This document shows positions 35,256 to 43,958 of a stretch of 64,000 nucleotides of DNA, one piece after another. The DNA comes from Kistimonas asteriae (GTDB lineage: Bacteria > Pseudomonadota > Gammaproteobacteria > Pseudomonadales > Endozoicomonadaceae): contig NZ_JAEVHF010000019.1 of NCBI RefSeq assembly GCF_018263925.1, positions 1 through 64,000 on the forward strand, given 5' to 3'. Both the position numbers and the translations under genes were made by a program. Each line of letters opens with the position of its first letter. Positions within the stretch are counted from its first letter, which is position 1. The notes beneath the pieces were generated by a model, which saw only the letters and a program-made list of their open reading frames with translations, was not told where the DNA came from and searched no databases.

Positions 35256-36176
35256 TTAGACAGACGTAATGCCGGGTTCTGGATGGCTTGCCATGAATTG
35301 CTTGATGGTCGACATATCCGGCAGCCCAGCCCGTGAACCTTCCCGGGTGCAGCACAGTGCACCGGCGGCGCTGGCAAAACGCAGGTTGTCATAAAAGGCG
35401 TAGCCACGTAGAAGTCCGGCGCAGAATGCGCCATGAAAGGCATCGCCGGCGCCAAGGCCATCAACACAATCGACCGGCCAGCTTCCCATGGCGCCCTCTT
35501 CCCCCTGCCAATGCCAGAGACACCCCTGACTATCAAGGGTGATGATGGTTTTTGCACAGTGTTGGGTCAGCTGTCTGAGGCCGGCATGCCAGTCTTCAGA
35601 CTGCATATACTCCCTGACAAAGTCATGGGAGGCGATGACCATATCGACCTTGGGGATCAGCGCCAGCCGTCTGTCGGAGAGAAAGCAGGCATCCAGAATA
35701 ACCGGGATGTTCTGCTCTCGTGCGGTTTCAATCAGCGCTATCGCAACGTTGAAGTATTCCCCATCAAGCAGAATTAACGAGGGCTGGCAGGTTAGTGGAT
35801 CACTAACCATTGGAGTATGAGGCGTCTGGTACCAACTATATTCTGATTGACCATTTGAGTGGTTCAGGGCCAGAAACAGACTGGGGATATAATCTTGCTG
35901 AACAACCAGTTCCGTATTAACGCCATTCTCATGAAACTCATCCATCTGATATTGGCTGAACGGATCAATGCCTAACCGTCCCGAAAACCCCGTACGCAAG
36001 CCCAGCCTGGAAGCGGCTATCGCAGCATTCGCTGCCATACCCCCTCCATTAATCACCATGGATTGGATCCTATACTGCAGGTCATTGGTCGGGGTGTCGT
36101 CATGATTTATATGCACATCCAGACAGGAATGACCGTGTACCAGCAGTTCAATATCCATCAGGGCAGGAGTCGTCAT
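35256..36176 (-). CDS. PfkB-family sugar/nucleoside kinase
   Basis: 306 residues. The ribokinase fold is shown by INGGGMAANAAIAASRLGLR (about 42-61, signature 1 region), GRLGIDPF and the ATP/anion-hole signature DGLGAGDAFHGAF (239-251) with catalytic Asp245. The substrate cannot be deduced; carbohydrate and nucleoside kinases share these motifs. It is convergent with prlC. Confidence 0.85.
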   Translation of the reverse strand: MTTPALMDIELLVHGHSCLDVHINHDDTPTNDLQYRIQSMVINGGGMAANAAIAASRLGLRTGFSGRLGIDPFSQYQMDEFHENGVNTELVVQQDYIPSLFLALNHSNGQSEYSWYQTPHTPMVSDPLTCQPSLILLDGEYFNVAIALIETAREQNIPVILDACFLSDRRLALIPKVDMVIASHDFVREYMQSEDWHAGLRQLTQHCAKTIITLDSQGCLWHWQGEEGAMGSWPVDCVDGLGAGDAFHGAFCAGLLRGYAFYDNLRFASAAGALCCTREGSRAGLPDMSTIKQFMASHPEPGITSV

Positions 36177-36297
36177 GCAGCGTCTTCATTCGGTTAGTCA
36201 GCATGATAGTTATAGACAGAAAAATGCAGTTGGGTCAGGCGTGCTTGAGGCGTAAAATAGTGCGCCAATGCCAGTAAAAAAAGACAGTCAGGCAAGT

Positions 36298-36555
36298 ATG
36301 AGTACCGTGAAACGCTTTATCGCTGGCGCCGTTTGTCCGCGCTGTGCTGCCATGGACCGAGTGGTCATGTATGAGGACGAAGGGCAACAGGTCCGGGAGT
36401 GTATTGACTGTGGTTTTCGGGATGTCATCGCCAAAGAGCCAGAGACCCCTGAGCTGGAAACCCGCGTCAACCGTCAGGCGAAAGCGCCGCAGGCCACAGA
36501 AGCGCAACCAATACGCTTTTATCCCAACCCGAAGTTATCCTCTAAAAAGGATTAA
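36298..36555 (+). CDS. yheV: YheV-family putative zinc-ribbon protein
   Basis: 85 residues. Two CxxC-type knuckles, VCPRCAAMD and ECIDCGFRD, define a zinc ribbon; the C-terminal tail is disordered and ends NPKLSSKKD. E. coli YheV is a small protein of unknown function. I start at the inner ATG 36298 because MSTVKRFIAGAVCP matches family starts; ATG 36268 lacks an SD. Confidence 0.85.
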   Translation: MSTVKRFIAGAVCPRCAAMDRVVMYEDEGQQVRECIDCGFRDVIAKEPETPELETRVNRQAKAPQATEAQPIRFYPNPKLSSKKD

Positions 36556-36577
36556 ACCGATTTTTCTCCCATCCTTG

Positions 36578-36603
36578 TGTTGACCACACCGTGCTGGTCA
36601 ACA
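36578..36603 (+). terminator. Rho-independent terminator of yheV
   Basis: A perfect 8-bp stem, TGTTGACC / GGTCAACA, with a 10-base loop; a T-run (ATTTTTTCTTT) follows about ten bases later. Confidence 0.6.
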
Positions 36604-36772
36604 GGGGAGCTATTTTTTCTTTGACCCTCTCTCGCCAAAAAGGCTTCTGACACCATTTTTCACTAGGTGCGTGTCACGGTTTTGTAGGTGGTTTGCGCTG
36701 CCATGTAGTGGTGTTTGGTTGGGTGACGATGTGCACATCAATGTCACTCTACTCCTCTGTATGTTTTTTGGA

Positions 36773-36813
36773 ACGGACTCTGAGTGTTGCGTAATGGCTG
36801 GATTCTTAAAATG
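36773..36813 (+). promoter_or_regulatory. Conserved upstream element, copy 1
   Basis: ACGGAC, 27 bases, then TTAAAATG, about 90 bases before the first beta-barrel gene. The two blocks keep the same 33-base offset in all four copies in this window. TAAAAT may be the -10 hexamer and the upstream half an activator site. This copy is the most divergent (GATTCT in place of GAATCC before TTAAAATG). The rest of the 36556-36897 intergenic stretch holds the yheV terminator and no gene. Confidence 0.6.
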
Positions 36814-36897
36814 CGCATCACTGGTCGGGCAGACAACAAACCCGAAAAGCCATAAAGACATAACCGTTCCACCACACATTACAGAGAGAGTGATCCA

Positions 36898-37482
36898 ATG
36901 AAAAAAGTACTTCTTGCCGCCGCCGTCGTTTCCGCTACCTGCATGGGCAGCATCGGTTCCGCCATGGCCAGCGATTGGTTTGTCGGTGTTGAAGCGGGTA
37001 AGGCGAAGGAAAAACTGTCCGCTGAATTCGTCGACGCCAAGAATTCATCCAAGAAGCTGGATCACTCTGACTTTGGTCTGCGAGTGGGTAAATACCTGAA
37101 TGACAATGTTCGTACCTACGCCACTATCACCACCGGTAAGGACGATGGGAAGTTTGGCAATGGTCAGAAGGTGGAGCTGAAAAGCCAGAACCTGCTGATG
37201 TCAGCTGACTACCTGTTCGGGGACGGTAACCTGAAGCCTTTCGTCGGTGCTTCTATCGGTGCAAACCGTACCAAAATTGATGTATCCGGTGCCGGTAGCA
37301 AGACAGAAAAATCCTTCGCGTACGGCGCACAGGCCGGTGTTGTCTATACCATGGGATCCGTCGATCTGGAAGGCGGCTACCGTTACCTGAAGCACGACAC
37401 CACGTTCAAAGCGAATACCGGTGACAAATTCAAGAACAAGGATACCCAGAAGGTTTACCTGTCTGCGTCCTACCGTTTCTAA
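36898..37482 (+). CDS. Outer-membrane beta-barrel protein, paralogue 1
   Basis: 194 residues. A signal peptide is cleaved after SAMA (about residue 24). The mature part has eight amphipathic strands like the OmpA/OmpW-type small barrels (OMP_b-brl) and ends YLSASYRF with the C-terminal Phe needed for outer-membrane assembly. Shared with paralogues 2 and 3: DWFVGVEAGKA, LGLRVGKYLNDNVRTYATIT, SADYLFGDGNLKPFVGA and DTQKVYLSA. GAGAGAG is upstream of the ATG. Strand loops are the most variable parts, as expected for surface-exposed regions. Confidence 0.85.
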   Translation: MKKVLLAAAVVSATCMGSIGSAMASDWFVGVEAGKAKEKLSAEFVDAKNSSKKLDHSDFGLRVGKYLNDNVRTYATITTGKDDGKFGNGQKVELKSQNLLMSADYLFGDGNLKPFVGASIGANRTKIDVSGAGSKTEKSFAYGAQAGVVYTMGSVDLEGGYRYLKHDTTFKANTGDKFKNKDTQKVYLSASYRF

Positions 37483-37498
37483 GTGAAATGAAGAAAGA

Positions 37499-37523
37499 CC
37501 CTGGTGAGAATCTGTCGCCAGGG
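37499..37523 (+). terminator. Probable terminator of beta-barrel gene 1
   Basis: CCCTGGTGA pairs with TCGCCAGGG (nine pairs, one G-U) 17 bases after the stop. The following sequence is only moderately T-rich. Confidence 0.5.
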
Positions 37524-37707
37524 CCATCTGCTATCCTGTTTTCCTGCACTGCTCTTCTCTTCGCGTTCATGATGGCGAAAACGGTTTCTAATTGATGCTT
37601 TTTTGTTTTGATGCCATTGATTTGAATAAACGAACCCCTGCCGTAAACACGGTATTCTGCGAGCTATCCGTAACTCTGTAAAAACATGCTATTGAGGCAT
37701 TGTCGTC

Positions 37708-38613
37708 ATGAATGCTGAACGTAAAGCCCTGATTCTATCAGCTGTCATTGCGCTCGCCCTGGCGGTTTGGGGCATTGGTATGGGCGTGTATTCGGGGTCG
37801 GATGCCATCATGCTCGATGGGAGTTTTAACCTGCTCTCTGCCGCCATGGCGTTTATTGGGATGAAAGTTGCCGGGTTAACCGAGTGTGGCTACACCAGGC
37901 GTTATCCGCTGGGTTTCTTTGCTTATGAGCCATTAATGGTCATGGTGAAGGGGATTTCCGTTCTAGTGCTGGTTGCCTTGGCGTTATCATCCAACATTCA
38001 GGTGCTGCTGGCAGGCGGTCGGGATCCACAGCTTGGGTTGATGCTGGTTTATGTCGGACCCGCAGTAGCCGGCTGCTTGCTGGCCTGGCGGGTGTGTAGC
38101 CGGGCGAACCAGAAACAGTCTTCAGGACTTCTGGTCGCCGAGAAGCAGGCCTGGCTGATCAATACGGTGATCTCCGGCTCTATTGGTATGGCATTGTTGA
38201 TTGTGGTCGCTATTCAGGGGACTTCTCTTGGCTGGGTGGCCCGTTATACCGATCAGATCCTGGTGATAGGATTCTGCCTGGCCTTCCTGCGCGACCCCTG
38301 GCTGCTGGTCCGGAACGGTTTTCGCGAACTGCTGTTGAGTGCGCCGGATTCGGCTTACATTCATCCACTTCGTGAACGCCTTGCGGCTATGACGTTAGAC
38401 CCTCACTTTTCAGTATCTGATCTCATGGTGCTGAAGACCGGTCGCCGAACCTGGGTCAGTATTACCGTCACAGGCGCTTGTGAGGATATGCCACTTAGGC
38501 AGTTTTTCAACATTCGTACGACCATACAACATTGTGCTGAGCAGTGTTATAGCAACTGTTCTTGTGAAGTCGTTCTGGAACGAGCCGAAGAGACCGTTGC
38601 CACTACGCCCTGA
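37708..38613 (+). CDS. Cation diffusion facilitator family transporter
   Basis: 301 residues with about six membrane helices and a C-terminal cytosolic domain. The CDF pattern is seen in helix 2 (SGSDAIMLDGSFNLLSAAMAFIG, with the metal Asp) and helix 5 (AWLINTVISGSIGMALLIVV). The Asp/His pair is less regular than in zinc exporters such as FieF. The C-terminus has a CYSNCSCEVV cysteine cluster. Metal specificity cannot be assigned. Confidence 0.75.
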   Translation: MNAERKALILSAVIALALAVWGIGMGVYSGSDAIMLDGSFNLLSAAMAFIGMKVAGLTECGYTRRYPLGFFAYEPLMVMVKGISVLVLVALALSSNIQVLLAGGRDPQLGLMLVYVGPAVAGCLLAWRVCSRANQKQSSGLLVAEKQAWLINTVISGSIGMALLIVVAIQGTSLGWVARYTDQILVIGFCLAFLRDPWLLVRNGFRELLLSAPDSAYIHPLRERLAAMTLDPHFSVSDLMVLKTGRRTWVSITVTGACEDMPLRQFFNIRTTIQHCAEQCYSNCSCEVVLERAEETVATTP

Positions 38614-38777
38614 TTACCTCAATTGTTCCCGGATACTCTTGGAACGGTACCTGTGTATTGGTTTTTGCACCGTAAACACCTCTTTGGTGTGGTTTTTTTC
38701 CGTGCTCGTCTTTCGTTGTGCGTGGGTGTTATACGCATGGATAACATTTGATCGGTCAATGTGTAATTAAAATATTA

Positions 38778-38818
38778 CGGATGCTGAATTTTGTCGTAAG
38801 CCAGAATCCTTAAAATGG
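38778..38818 (+). promoter_or_regulatory. Conserved upstream element, copy 2
   Basis: ACGGATGCTGAATTTT then GAATCCTTAAAATG at the fixed 33-base offset, followed by GGTTTCACA shared with copy 3. The TAAAAT lies 91 bases before the second beta-barrel ATG. Confidence 0.7.
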
Positions 38819-38902
38819 GTTTCACAAGTTGGCCAGACGGACATAGACCTGGCCAGTGATAAAAACAGGGATTCTTCCCAAAACCACAAAGAGTGTGAAC
38901 CC

Positions 38903-39499
38903 ATGAAAAAAATGATTCTCGCCGCCGCTGTCGTTTCCGCCACCTGCATGAGCAGCATTGGTTCTGTTATGGCCAGTGACTGGTTTGTCGGTTTCGAGGC
39001 GGGCAAAGCCCAGAATAAAGTCGCTGTAGAAAGCACGATTACAGATTTTTCCGGAAAGGCATCGGACAAGGTCAAGCACACCGATCTAGGCCTGCGCGTT
39101 GGTAAATACCTCAACGACAATGTCCGTACCTATGCCACCATCACGTCAGGCAAAGACAGCTGGGGCGGTGGCGCCGGCAAGGTGGAAATGAAAGACCAGA
39201 ATCTGCTGGTATCCGCTGACTACCTGTTCGGTGAAGGTAACCTGAAGCCATTCGTTGGAGCGACTGTTGGCGCCAACCGTACCAAGATTGGTACATCAAT
39301 CGGTAACGAATACGAAAAATCCTTTGCTTACGGAGCACAGGCAGGCGTTGTCTACACCCTGGGGCAGGTCGACCTGGAAGGCGGTTACCGTTACCTGAAG
39401 CACGACAGCACATTCAAGTTTGGCAAAGGTTCCCAGAGCCTGAAGATCAAGAGCAAGGATACCCAGAAGGTTTACCTGTCTGCGTCCTACCGTTTCTGA
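38903..39499 (+). CDS. Outer-membrane beta-barrel protein, paralogue 2
   Basis: 198 residues, nearest to paralogue 3 (shared loop GKASDKVKHTDLGLRVGKYL and SGKDSWGGGA-type turn). Signal peptide to SVMA, eight predicted strands and a terminal YRF. It sits 440 bases upstream of a secreted Ntn-type hydrolase, the same order as paralogue 3. The close identity in strands and upstream DNA points to recent gene duplication. Confidence 0.85.
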   Translation: MKKMILAAAVVSATCMSSIGSVMASDWFVGFEAGKAQNKVAVESTITDFSGKASDKVKHTDLGLRVGKYLNDNVRTYATITSGKDSWGGGAGKVEMKDQNLLVSADYLFGEGNLKPFVGATVGANRTKIGTSIGNEYEKSFAYGAQAGVVYTLGQVDLEGGYRYLKHDSTFKFGKGSQSLKIKSKDTQKVYLSASYRF

Positions 39500-39939
39500 G
39501 ACCGGTGATATCAGTCGGAGGGCACCCATTCGGCTCCCCGGCTGAAAGCGTTTAAGCATGAGAGGCATAGAGGGATGTCAATCATAACCCTCCGTATCGT
39601 TTGTGATACAGACCCTGAAATGCCCTGGTGGTAACGCACGCATAACATAGCCCTGTACCAAAAATGATTCAGATACATGAGTGCGTTTGAGCGTTATACA
39701 GGTTGTTTCCTGTCCGGGAGCGAAGAATGATGAAAATAAACCTGCCTTTATCCGCCATCAACAGTCCCTGCCTGTACAGCCTGATACCGGGAAAGGTCTT
39801 GTTGTGCTTCTGTGCCTGACGTGTTGTTGAGACAAAAACATTCCCATAAAGACAGCCTGCACATGGGGTATTCCCAGGGTGCCCGGCGGCAGAAAAAGGT
39901 TTGCCCTAACGACATTTTCAGGGTTTGTATGGAGGCTCT
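39500..39939. other. Intergenic stretch upstream of the first C45 hydrolase
   Basis: 440 bases without a convincing gene. A 30-codon ORF at 39727 (ATGATGAAAATAAACC start) follows GGGAGCGAAG, but has no recognisable features. Confidence 0.4.
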
Positions 39940-41241
39940 ATGAAGCGTTTTGTTATCGCGCTGCTGGCACTGATCGTTTTCAGCATCAATACCCATGCCC
40001 AGCCATTGACCGGTATTCCACCGGTTGAATACCAGGTTGAGCTGAGTGATACCAAGTCTGAATTTTTTACCGTCGAAGTGAAGGGAAGCGCGTATGAGCG
40101 CGGTTACCAGCATGGCAAGGCGCTGCGTAAAGTGATCCGCCCGACGTTGAACCGATTTAAATACGATATGGTGTCGGCATTCCTGAAAACGGCCGGCACC
40201 GATTACCAGTGGCAGGATTACCGTCAGTTCTTCTATACGAATACCGGCCTGTATCAGATGGCGCAGCGTGAAGCTCCGGAACTGGTAGAGGAGATTCGCG
40301 GGATTGCCGATGGTGCAGGCCTTGATTTCAAAGATGTCTTTGCTTACAACCTGAATTTTGATGAAACCTTCTGGGTACTGGAGAAAATGACCGGTATTGA
40401 TCCGATGCTGGCCTCCGAAAAGGCGGCCCGTGAGGCATTGCCATCCGGTCACTGTTCCCACGGTTCCGTGTGGGGAAAGGGTAAGGCAAGTGTCGGTTAT
40501 ACCTTGGACTGGACTCGCCATTTTGAGGGTAGCCAGGCGCTGATCAAGCATGTGCTTGAGGATGGCACGGTCCTGCTGACGACGACGTACGCCGGCACAC
40601 TGATTGGCCACGGTATCAACGCCACTGCGGGGTATACCTTTACGCCACATTCCAAGTTCCAGCTGGCCCATGATGTGGATAACGGTCTGGCCCAGATATT
40701 CATCTACCGGACGCTGTTGCAGGCGGGATCAGTCGAGAAGGCGATCACCTTCCTGCAGGCGGTGAAGCCGGCAGCAGGTCTGGGTTATGCGCTGACCGAT
40801 AAAAACGGGACCCGTACCTTTGAGGTGTCCGCTAATCAGGTGACCGAGTTCAAGACCGACGGTCACTGGATGGCAATCGCCAATGTAGCCCGTGCGAATA
40901 ATGACCTGTCAGGTTCTTACAAGGCGGAGCTTAACCTGCAGAAGAAAACGATCGACATGGCCCATTTGCCAGCAGCCTATTGGGACTACAACCATGACAG
41001 TGTTGAGCGTTTCAACATTATCAGTGCCGATATCAAGGGCAAAACACCGGATCAGATGACACCGGCCCAATGGGAGAAAACATTCATCAAAAAGCCGGTT
41101 AACAAGCCAGTGGATGAAAAGCTGGAAACCTCCAACCTGTGGCATGTTGTGATCATTGATGATGCGTTTATTGAGTACCACGTGTCTCCGGGTAATCCTG
41201 GCAATATCCCGATGGAACGCTATCGCTTTAAATATCACTGA
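39940..41241 (+). CDS. Secreted C45/Ntn-type acyltransferase-like hydrolase 1
   Basis: 433 residues with a signal peptide (about 1-20, ending THA). The family (penicillin acyltransferase-like, linear amide C-N hydrolases) uses an N-terminal Cys after self-cleavage. Seen: SAYERGYQHGKALRK (50-64), EEIRGIADGAGL, and GHCSHGSVWGKGKASVGYTLDW (170-191) with candidate nucleophile Cys172. The usual CTT is CSH here. ATG 39940 follows GGAGG. Activity on an acyl-amide is likely but the substrate is unknown. Confidence 0.75.
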   Translation: MKRFVIALLALIVFSINTHAQPLTGIPPVEYQVELSDTKSEFFTVEVKGSAYERGYQHGKALRKVIRPTLNRFKYDMVSAFLKTAGTDYQWQDYRQFFYTNTGLYQMAQREAPELVEEIRGIADGAGLDFKDVFAYNLNFDETFWVLEKMTGIDPMLASEKAAREALPSGHCSHGSVWGKGKASVGYTLDWTRHFEGSQALIKHVLEDGTVLLTTTYAGTLIGHGINATAGYTFTPHSKFQLAHDVDNGLAQIFIYRTLLQAGSVEKAITFLQAVKPAAGLGYALTDKNGTRTFEVSANQVTEFKTDGHWMAIANVARANNDLSGSYKAELNLQKKTIDMAHLPAAYWDYNHDSVERFNIISADIKGKTPDQMTPAQWEKTFIKKPVNKPVDEKLETSNLWHVVIIDDAFIEYHVSPGNPGNIPMERYRFKYH

Positions 41242-41273
41242 TTTGAGAGCAGACCTTCGCTTACTGCATGGTT

Positions 41274-41309
41274 ATGAACGTCTATTGATCATTCTCAATA
41301 GACGTTCAT
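41274..41309. repeat. Perfect 15-bp inverted repeat
   Basis: ATGAACGTCTATTGA pairs exactly with TCAATAGACGTTCAT around a six-base loop, 32 bases after the hydrolase stop and 70 before the next gene. No T-run follows. The long, moderately AT-rich stem could be a terminator, mRNA stabiliser or regulator site. Confidence 0.6.
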
Positions 41310-41379
41310 GGTTGAGTATTAAACTGCGAAGGGGAAAAACCAAATCCGATAACCATCAAAATACATAAGGAAAAAAACA

Positions 41380-41862
41380 ATGTTCAGATTCGTCATTATT
41401 CTGTTTTCAGCGGTATTTCTATCCGCGTGTGTGTCTGTCGCGAAGGTGTCAGATTTTCCGACATCAAACAGTGACATTGATTTTGCCACGCTGTCTGAAA
41501 AATCCTTTGACGAGGACTCTGTCGGATTTTATACGACGGAATTTGAAGATTTTGTGCGCGTATCCCCTGTCTCTGAAGAGGCCCTTTACCAGGCGATAGA
41601 GGAGTCACTGAGAGAGGTTGGCTATACCGTGAAGCAGTCAAACCGGGAAAAAGGCGTAGTTATCGGCAAGAACGCCAGTGTTGGCATGACTGAATATGCG
41701 TCAGTCACCGGTGTTTATGTGAAACCGCAGCAGGGAGCGTTTCAGGTCTATGTCCGCACCAAGCTCACTCACTCCATCACACCCGGCTGGGCAAGCAAGT
41801 ACGATGTTGCCAAGGCGGTGACAGGAAAACTCTGTGAAAACCTGGAAACCTGTGATCAGTAA
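41380..41862 (+). CDS. Small lipoprotein of unknown function
   Basis: 160 residues with a lipobox, LSAC (Cys at about 17), so the mature protein should be lipid-anchored. It contains no known domain that I recognise. Two Cys near the C-terminus (KLCENLETC) could form a disulfide. It follows the C45 hydrolase by 138 bases, separated by the large hairpin, and has an AAGGAAAAAA site before the ATG. Confidence 0.7.
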   Translation: MFRFVIILFSAVFLSACVSVAKVSDFPTSNSDIDFATLSEKSFDEDSVGFYTTEFEDFVRVSPVSEEALYQAIEESLREVGYTVKQSNREKGVVIGKNASVGMTEYASVTGVYVKPQQGAFQVYVRTKLTHSITPGWASKYDVAKAVTGKLCENLETCDQ

Positions 41863-42127
41863 AGGCTGATCGGGCACGTCTTTACTCATCCTTATGCTGT
41901 TTCGGCATGGTTCGGCCTGGTCGCAGATTGGGTTGAACCGGATGATGAGAAGGCCCCTTAGGATAGGATCGTTTTTATATGGCCCTCTGGTGGGGCAGCG
42001 TCCTATCAATCTGAAGCAGGCTTGATGCTATTTGAAGGCGTTGAGATGTGGCGGCTAATACCTATTGTTCGATCTGCGTTGATTCCTCAGGATAAATAGA
42101 CGTTTTTTCTCAAAGTTTTTAACGAAC

Positions 42128-42226
42128 ATGCACACTCATTGTCACGAACGGTTCAACATCGTGAACACTGCCTACCAGGCAATGAGTGTTGTCGTGGTCG
42201 TCGTGGTCTCCCTGGTCATTCCTTAG
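42128..42226 (+). CDS. Branched-chain amino acid leader peptide
   Basis: 32 codons ending TAG. Codons 21-27 are seven consecutive valines (mixed GTT, GTC, GTG), followed by Ser-Leu-Val-Ile-Pro-stop. An inner ATG at 42182 would give the shorter MSVVVVVVVSLVIP. Such runs occur in ilv and leu attenuator leaders. Neither start has a strong SD. It lies 107 bases upstream of brnQ and overlaps the attenuator hairpins. Confidence 0.75.
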   Translation: MHTHCHERFNIVNTAYQAMSVVVVVVVSLVIP

Positions 42227-42265
42227 GGTAGGCAACGTATGGCCGGCCCTTCTGGAGGGGCCGGC
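42169..42265 (+). promoter_or_regulatory. Putative transcription attenuator of brnQ
   Basis: Four segments form mutually exclusive pairs: A:B TGCCTACC (42169-42176) with GGTAGGCA (42227-42234); B:C AGGGTAGGC (42225-42233) with GCCGGCCCT (42242-42250), one mismatch and one G-U; C:D GCCGGCCCT (42242-42250) with GGGGCCGGC (42257-42265). The Val codons lie between A and B and the leader stop abuts B. A ribosome stalled on Val codons would cover A and let B:C form, blocking C:D. This is the classical layout, except that C:D lacks a T-run (followed by AGATTGTATC). Confidence 0.7.
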
Positions 42266-42333
42266 AGATTGTATCAAACATCTCTCCAGTCCCCGCCTCA
42301 AGGTCCGGCTCCAACCAATAGATGGAGTCATCA

Positions 42334-43629
42334 ATGCTGCGAAAAGACCTGATAGCCCTTGGTTTTATGACCTTTGCCCTTTTCCTGGGGGCGGGCAATA
42401 TCATTTATCCCCCCATTCTGGGACAGCAAGCGGGTTCCGAGCTGCTGCTCGCGGCAGTCGGCTTTCTATTAACTGCTGTAGGACTCCCCCTTTTAGCCTT
42501 GGTCTCCATGGCTTTGACAGGCGGTTCCCGAGAAATGACCGAACTCCTTCCCAGACGCTGGAGCCGGGCATTCTGGTTTATCCTGTTTATTGCTTTTGGT
42601 CCGGCACTGGTCATTCCAAGAGTGGCTGTGGTGGCGTATGAGATGGGGATGGCGCCTTTTCTGGAAGCTCCTCAGGCCGGGCAACTGGCTGTATATAGCG
42701 CTGTATTCTTTGCTTTGGCATTGCTGTTGGCGTTAAAGCCCGGCGCCATGATCAATGCCGTGGGTCGCTGGGTGACCCCTGCCCTTATTTTATTGCTCTG
42801 TGCCATTGCCTGGGGAACCCTGTCCCAGCCGCAGGATCTGATTCATGCAACGACCATGGCCGCACCATTGTCAGAGGGCCTGGTTCAGGGCTATATGACG
42901 ATGGATTGTATTGCCGCTCTTGGTTTTGGCGCCGTTATTGGTCAGGCGATTCGCCAGCTGGGTATTACCGAGCCTAAAGCCATGGCTCGCTATACGATCT
43001 ATGCAGCGATAATTGCGGCGGCAGGCCTGAGCCTGGTTTATCTCATGTTGATGTATCTTGGGGCGACCAGTACCAGCATTGCGCCCAATGCGACGAATGG
43101 CGGGCAAATTCTGGCCTTATATGTCGCGGCACTGTTTGGTCTGCCTGGAAAGTTGTTGCTGGCACTGACGATCTCCTTGGCCTGCCTGACCACCGCGGTA
43201 GGTGTAGGTTCTGCGTGCGCCCATTACTTCAGCCGTGAATTCAAACTGAACTACGCTGTAGCGCTGGCCGGCGTTATGCTGGCCTCTGCCGTTACCGCCA
43301 ATGTTGGACTGACCCAACTGATCGCCATTTCCGCACCCGCTGTTGTCGCGCTTTATCCACTGGCTGTTGCGCTGGTTATTCTGGCGCTGGTGCGCCACAA
43401 ACTCCCCAACGCCTTACAAGCCTACAGAATCATTTTCCCGATTGTTGCGCTGTTCGCCCTGTTGGATGGCGCCAAGGCGGCAGGGTTGCTGGCTGACGCA
43501 TCAATACAGGCGCTTGAGCACTGGTTACCCCTGTTTTCACAGGGCATGGGCTGGCTGATTCCCTTTATGGTGACGTTGGCTTTTGTCTGGTTATCAGGTT
43601 ATGGAAAACGTTTAACCCAGGTTGCCTGA
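42334..43629 (+). CDS. brnQ: Branched-chain amino acid Na+/H+ symporter
   Basis: 431 residues with about 12 membrane helices (LIVCS family). It imports leucine, isoleucine and valine. The N-terminal FALFLGAGNIIYPPILGQQAG (about 10-30) is diagnostic of BrnQ, as is the later GFGAVIGQAIRQLG. ATG 42334 follows GGAG at six bases. It is preceded by a Val-rich leader and attenuator, so expression is probably raised when valine-tRNA is scarce. A strong terminator follows. Confidence 0.95.
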   Translation: MLRKDLIALGFMTFALFLGAGNIIYPPILGQQAGSELLLAAVGFLLTAVGLPLLALVSMALTGGSREMTELLPRRWSRAFWFILFIAFGPALVIPRVAVVAYEMGMAPFLEAPQAGQLAVYSAVFFALALLLALKPGAMINAVGRWVTPALILLLCAIAWGTLSQPQDLIHATTMAAPLSEGLVQGYMTMDCIAALGFGAVIGQAIRQLGITEPKAMARYTIYAAIIAAAGLSLVYLMLMYLGATSTSIAPNATNGGQILALYVAALFGLPGKLLLALTISLACLTTAVGVGSACAHYFSREFKLNYAVALAGVMLASAVTANVGLTQLIAISAPAVVALYPLAVALVILALVRHKLPNALQAYRIIFPIVALFALLDGAKAAGLLADASIQALEHWLPLFSQGMGWLIPFMVTLAFVWLSGYGKRLTQVA

Positions 43630-43660
43630 CTGTTTCAGGATGACGACAGATTACCTGAGA

Positions 43661-43686
43661 ACCTCCCAATACCGGGAGGTTTTTTT
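43661..43686 (+). terminator. Rho-independent terminator of brnQ
   Basis: A perfect 7-bp stem, ACCTCCC / GGGAGGT, followed directly by a run of T, 31 bases after the stop. Confidence 0.9.
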
Positions 43687-43832
43687 ATGGGTTTCTTAAA
43701 AGAGAATTCGTTATGAACCCTAATACTCAGGATTGAGTTTTTTCGTTGAAACTGCGCCATCTGTGTAACAGTTTTTTCGCCGTAACGCCTGATATCAGTA
43801 GAGTTATTGCTATTTAATGTAATAAAAGCCAT

Positions 43833-43873
43833 ACGGATAGTGAATTTTTAATCCTGCCCGAATCCTTAAAATG
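43833..43873 (+). promoter_or_regulatory. Conserved upstream element, copy 3
   Basis: ACGGATAGTGAATTTT then GAATCCTTAAAATG at the same 33-base offset as the other copies; the 5'-UTR continues GGGTTTCACAC as in copy 2. TAAAAT lies 92 bases before the ATG of beta-barrel gene 3. Confidence 0.7.
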
Positions 43874-43958
43874 GGTTTCACACGCTGACCAGACGGATAT
43901 CGCCCCGGGCCAGCAATAACAACAGCCAATGAAACCAATCCACAACGGGTGTGAAACC

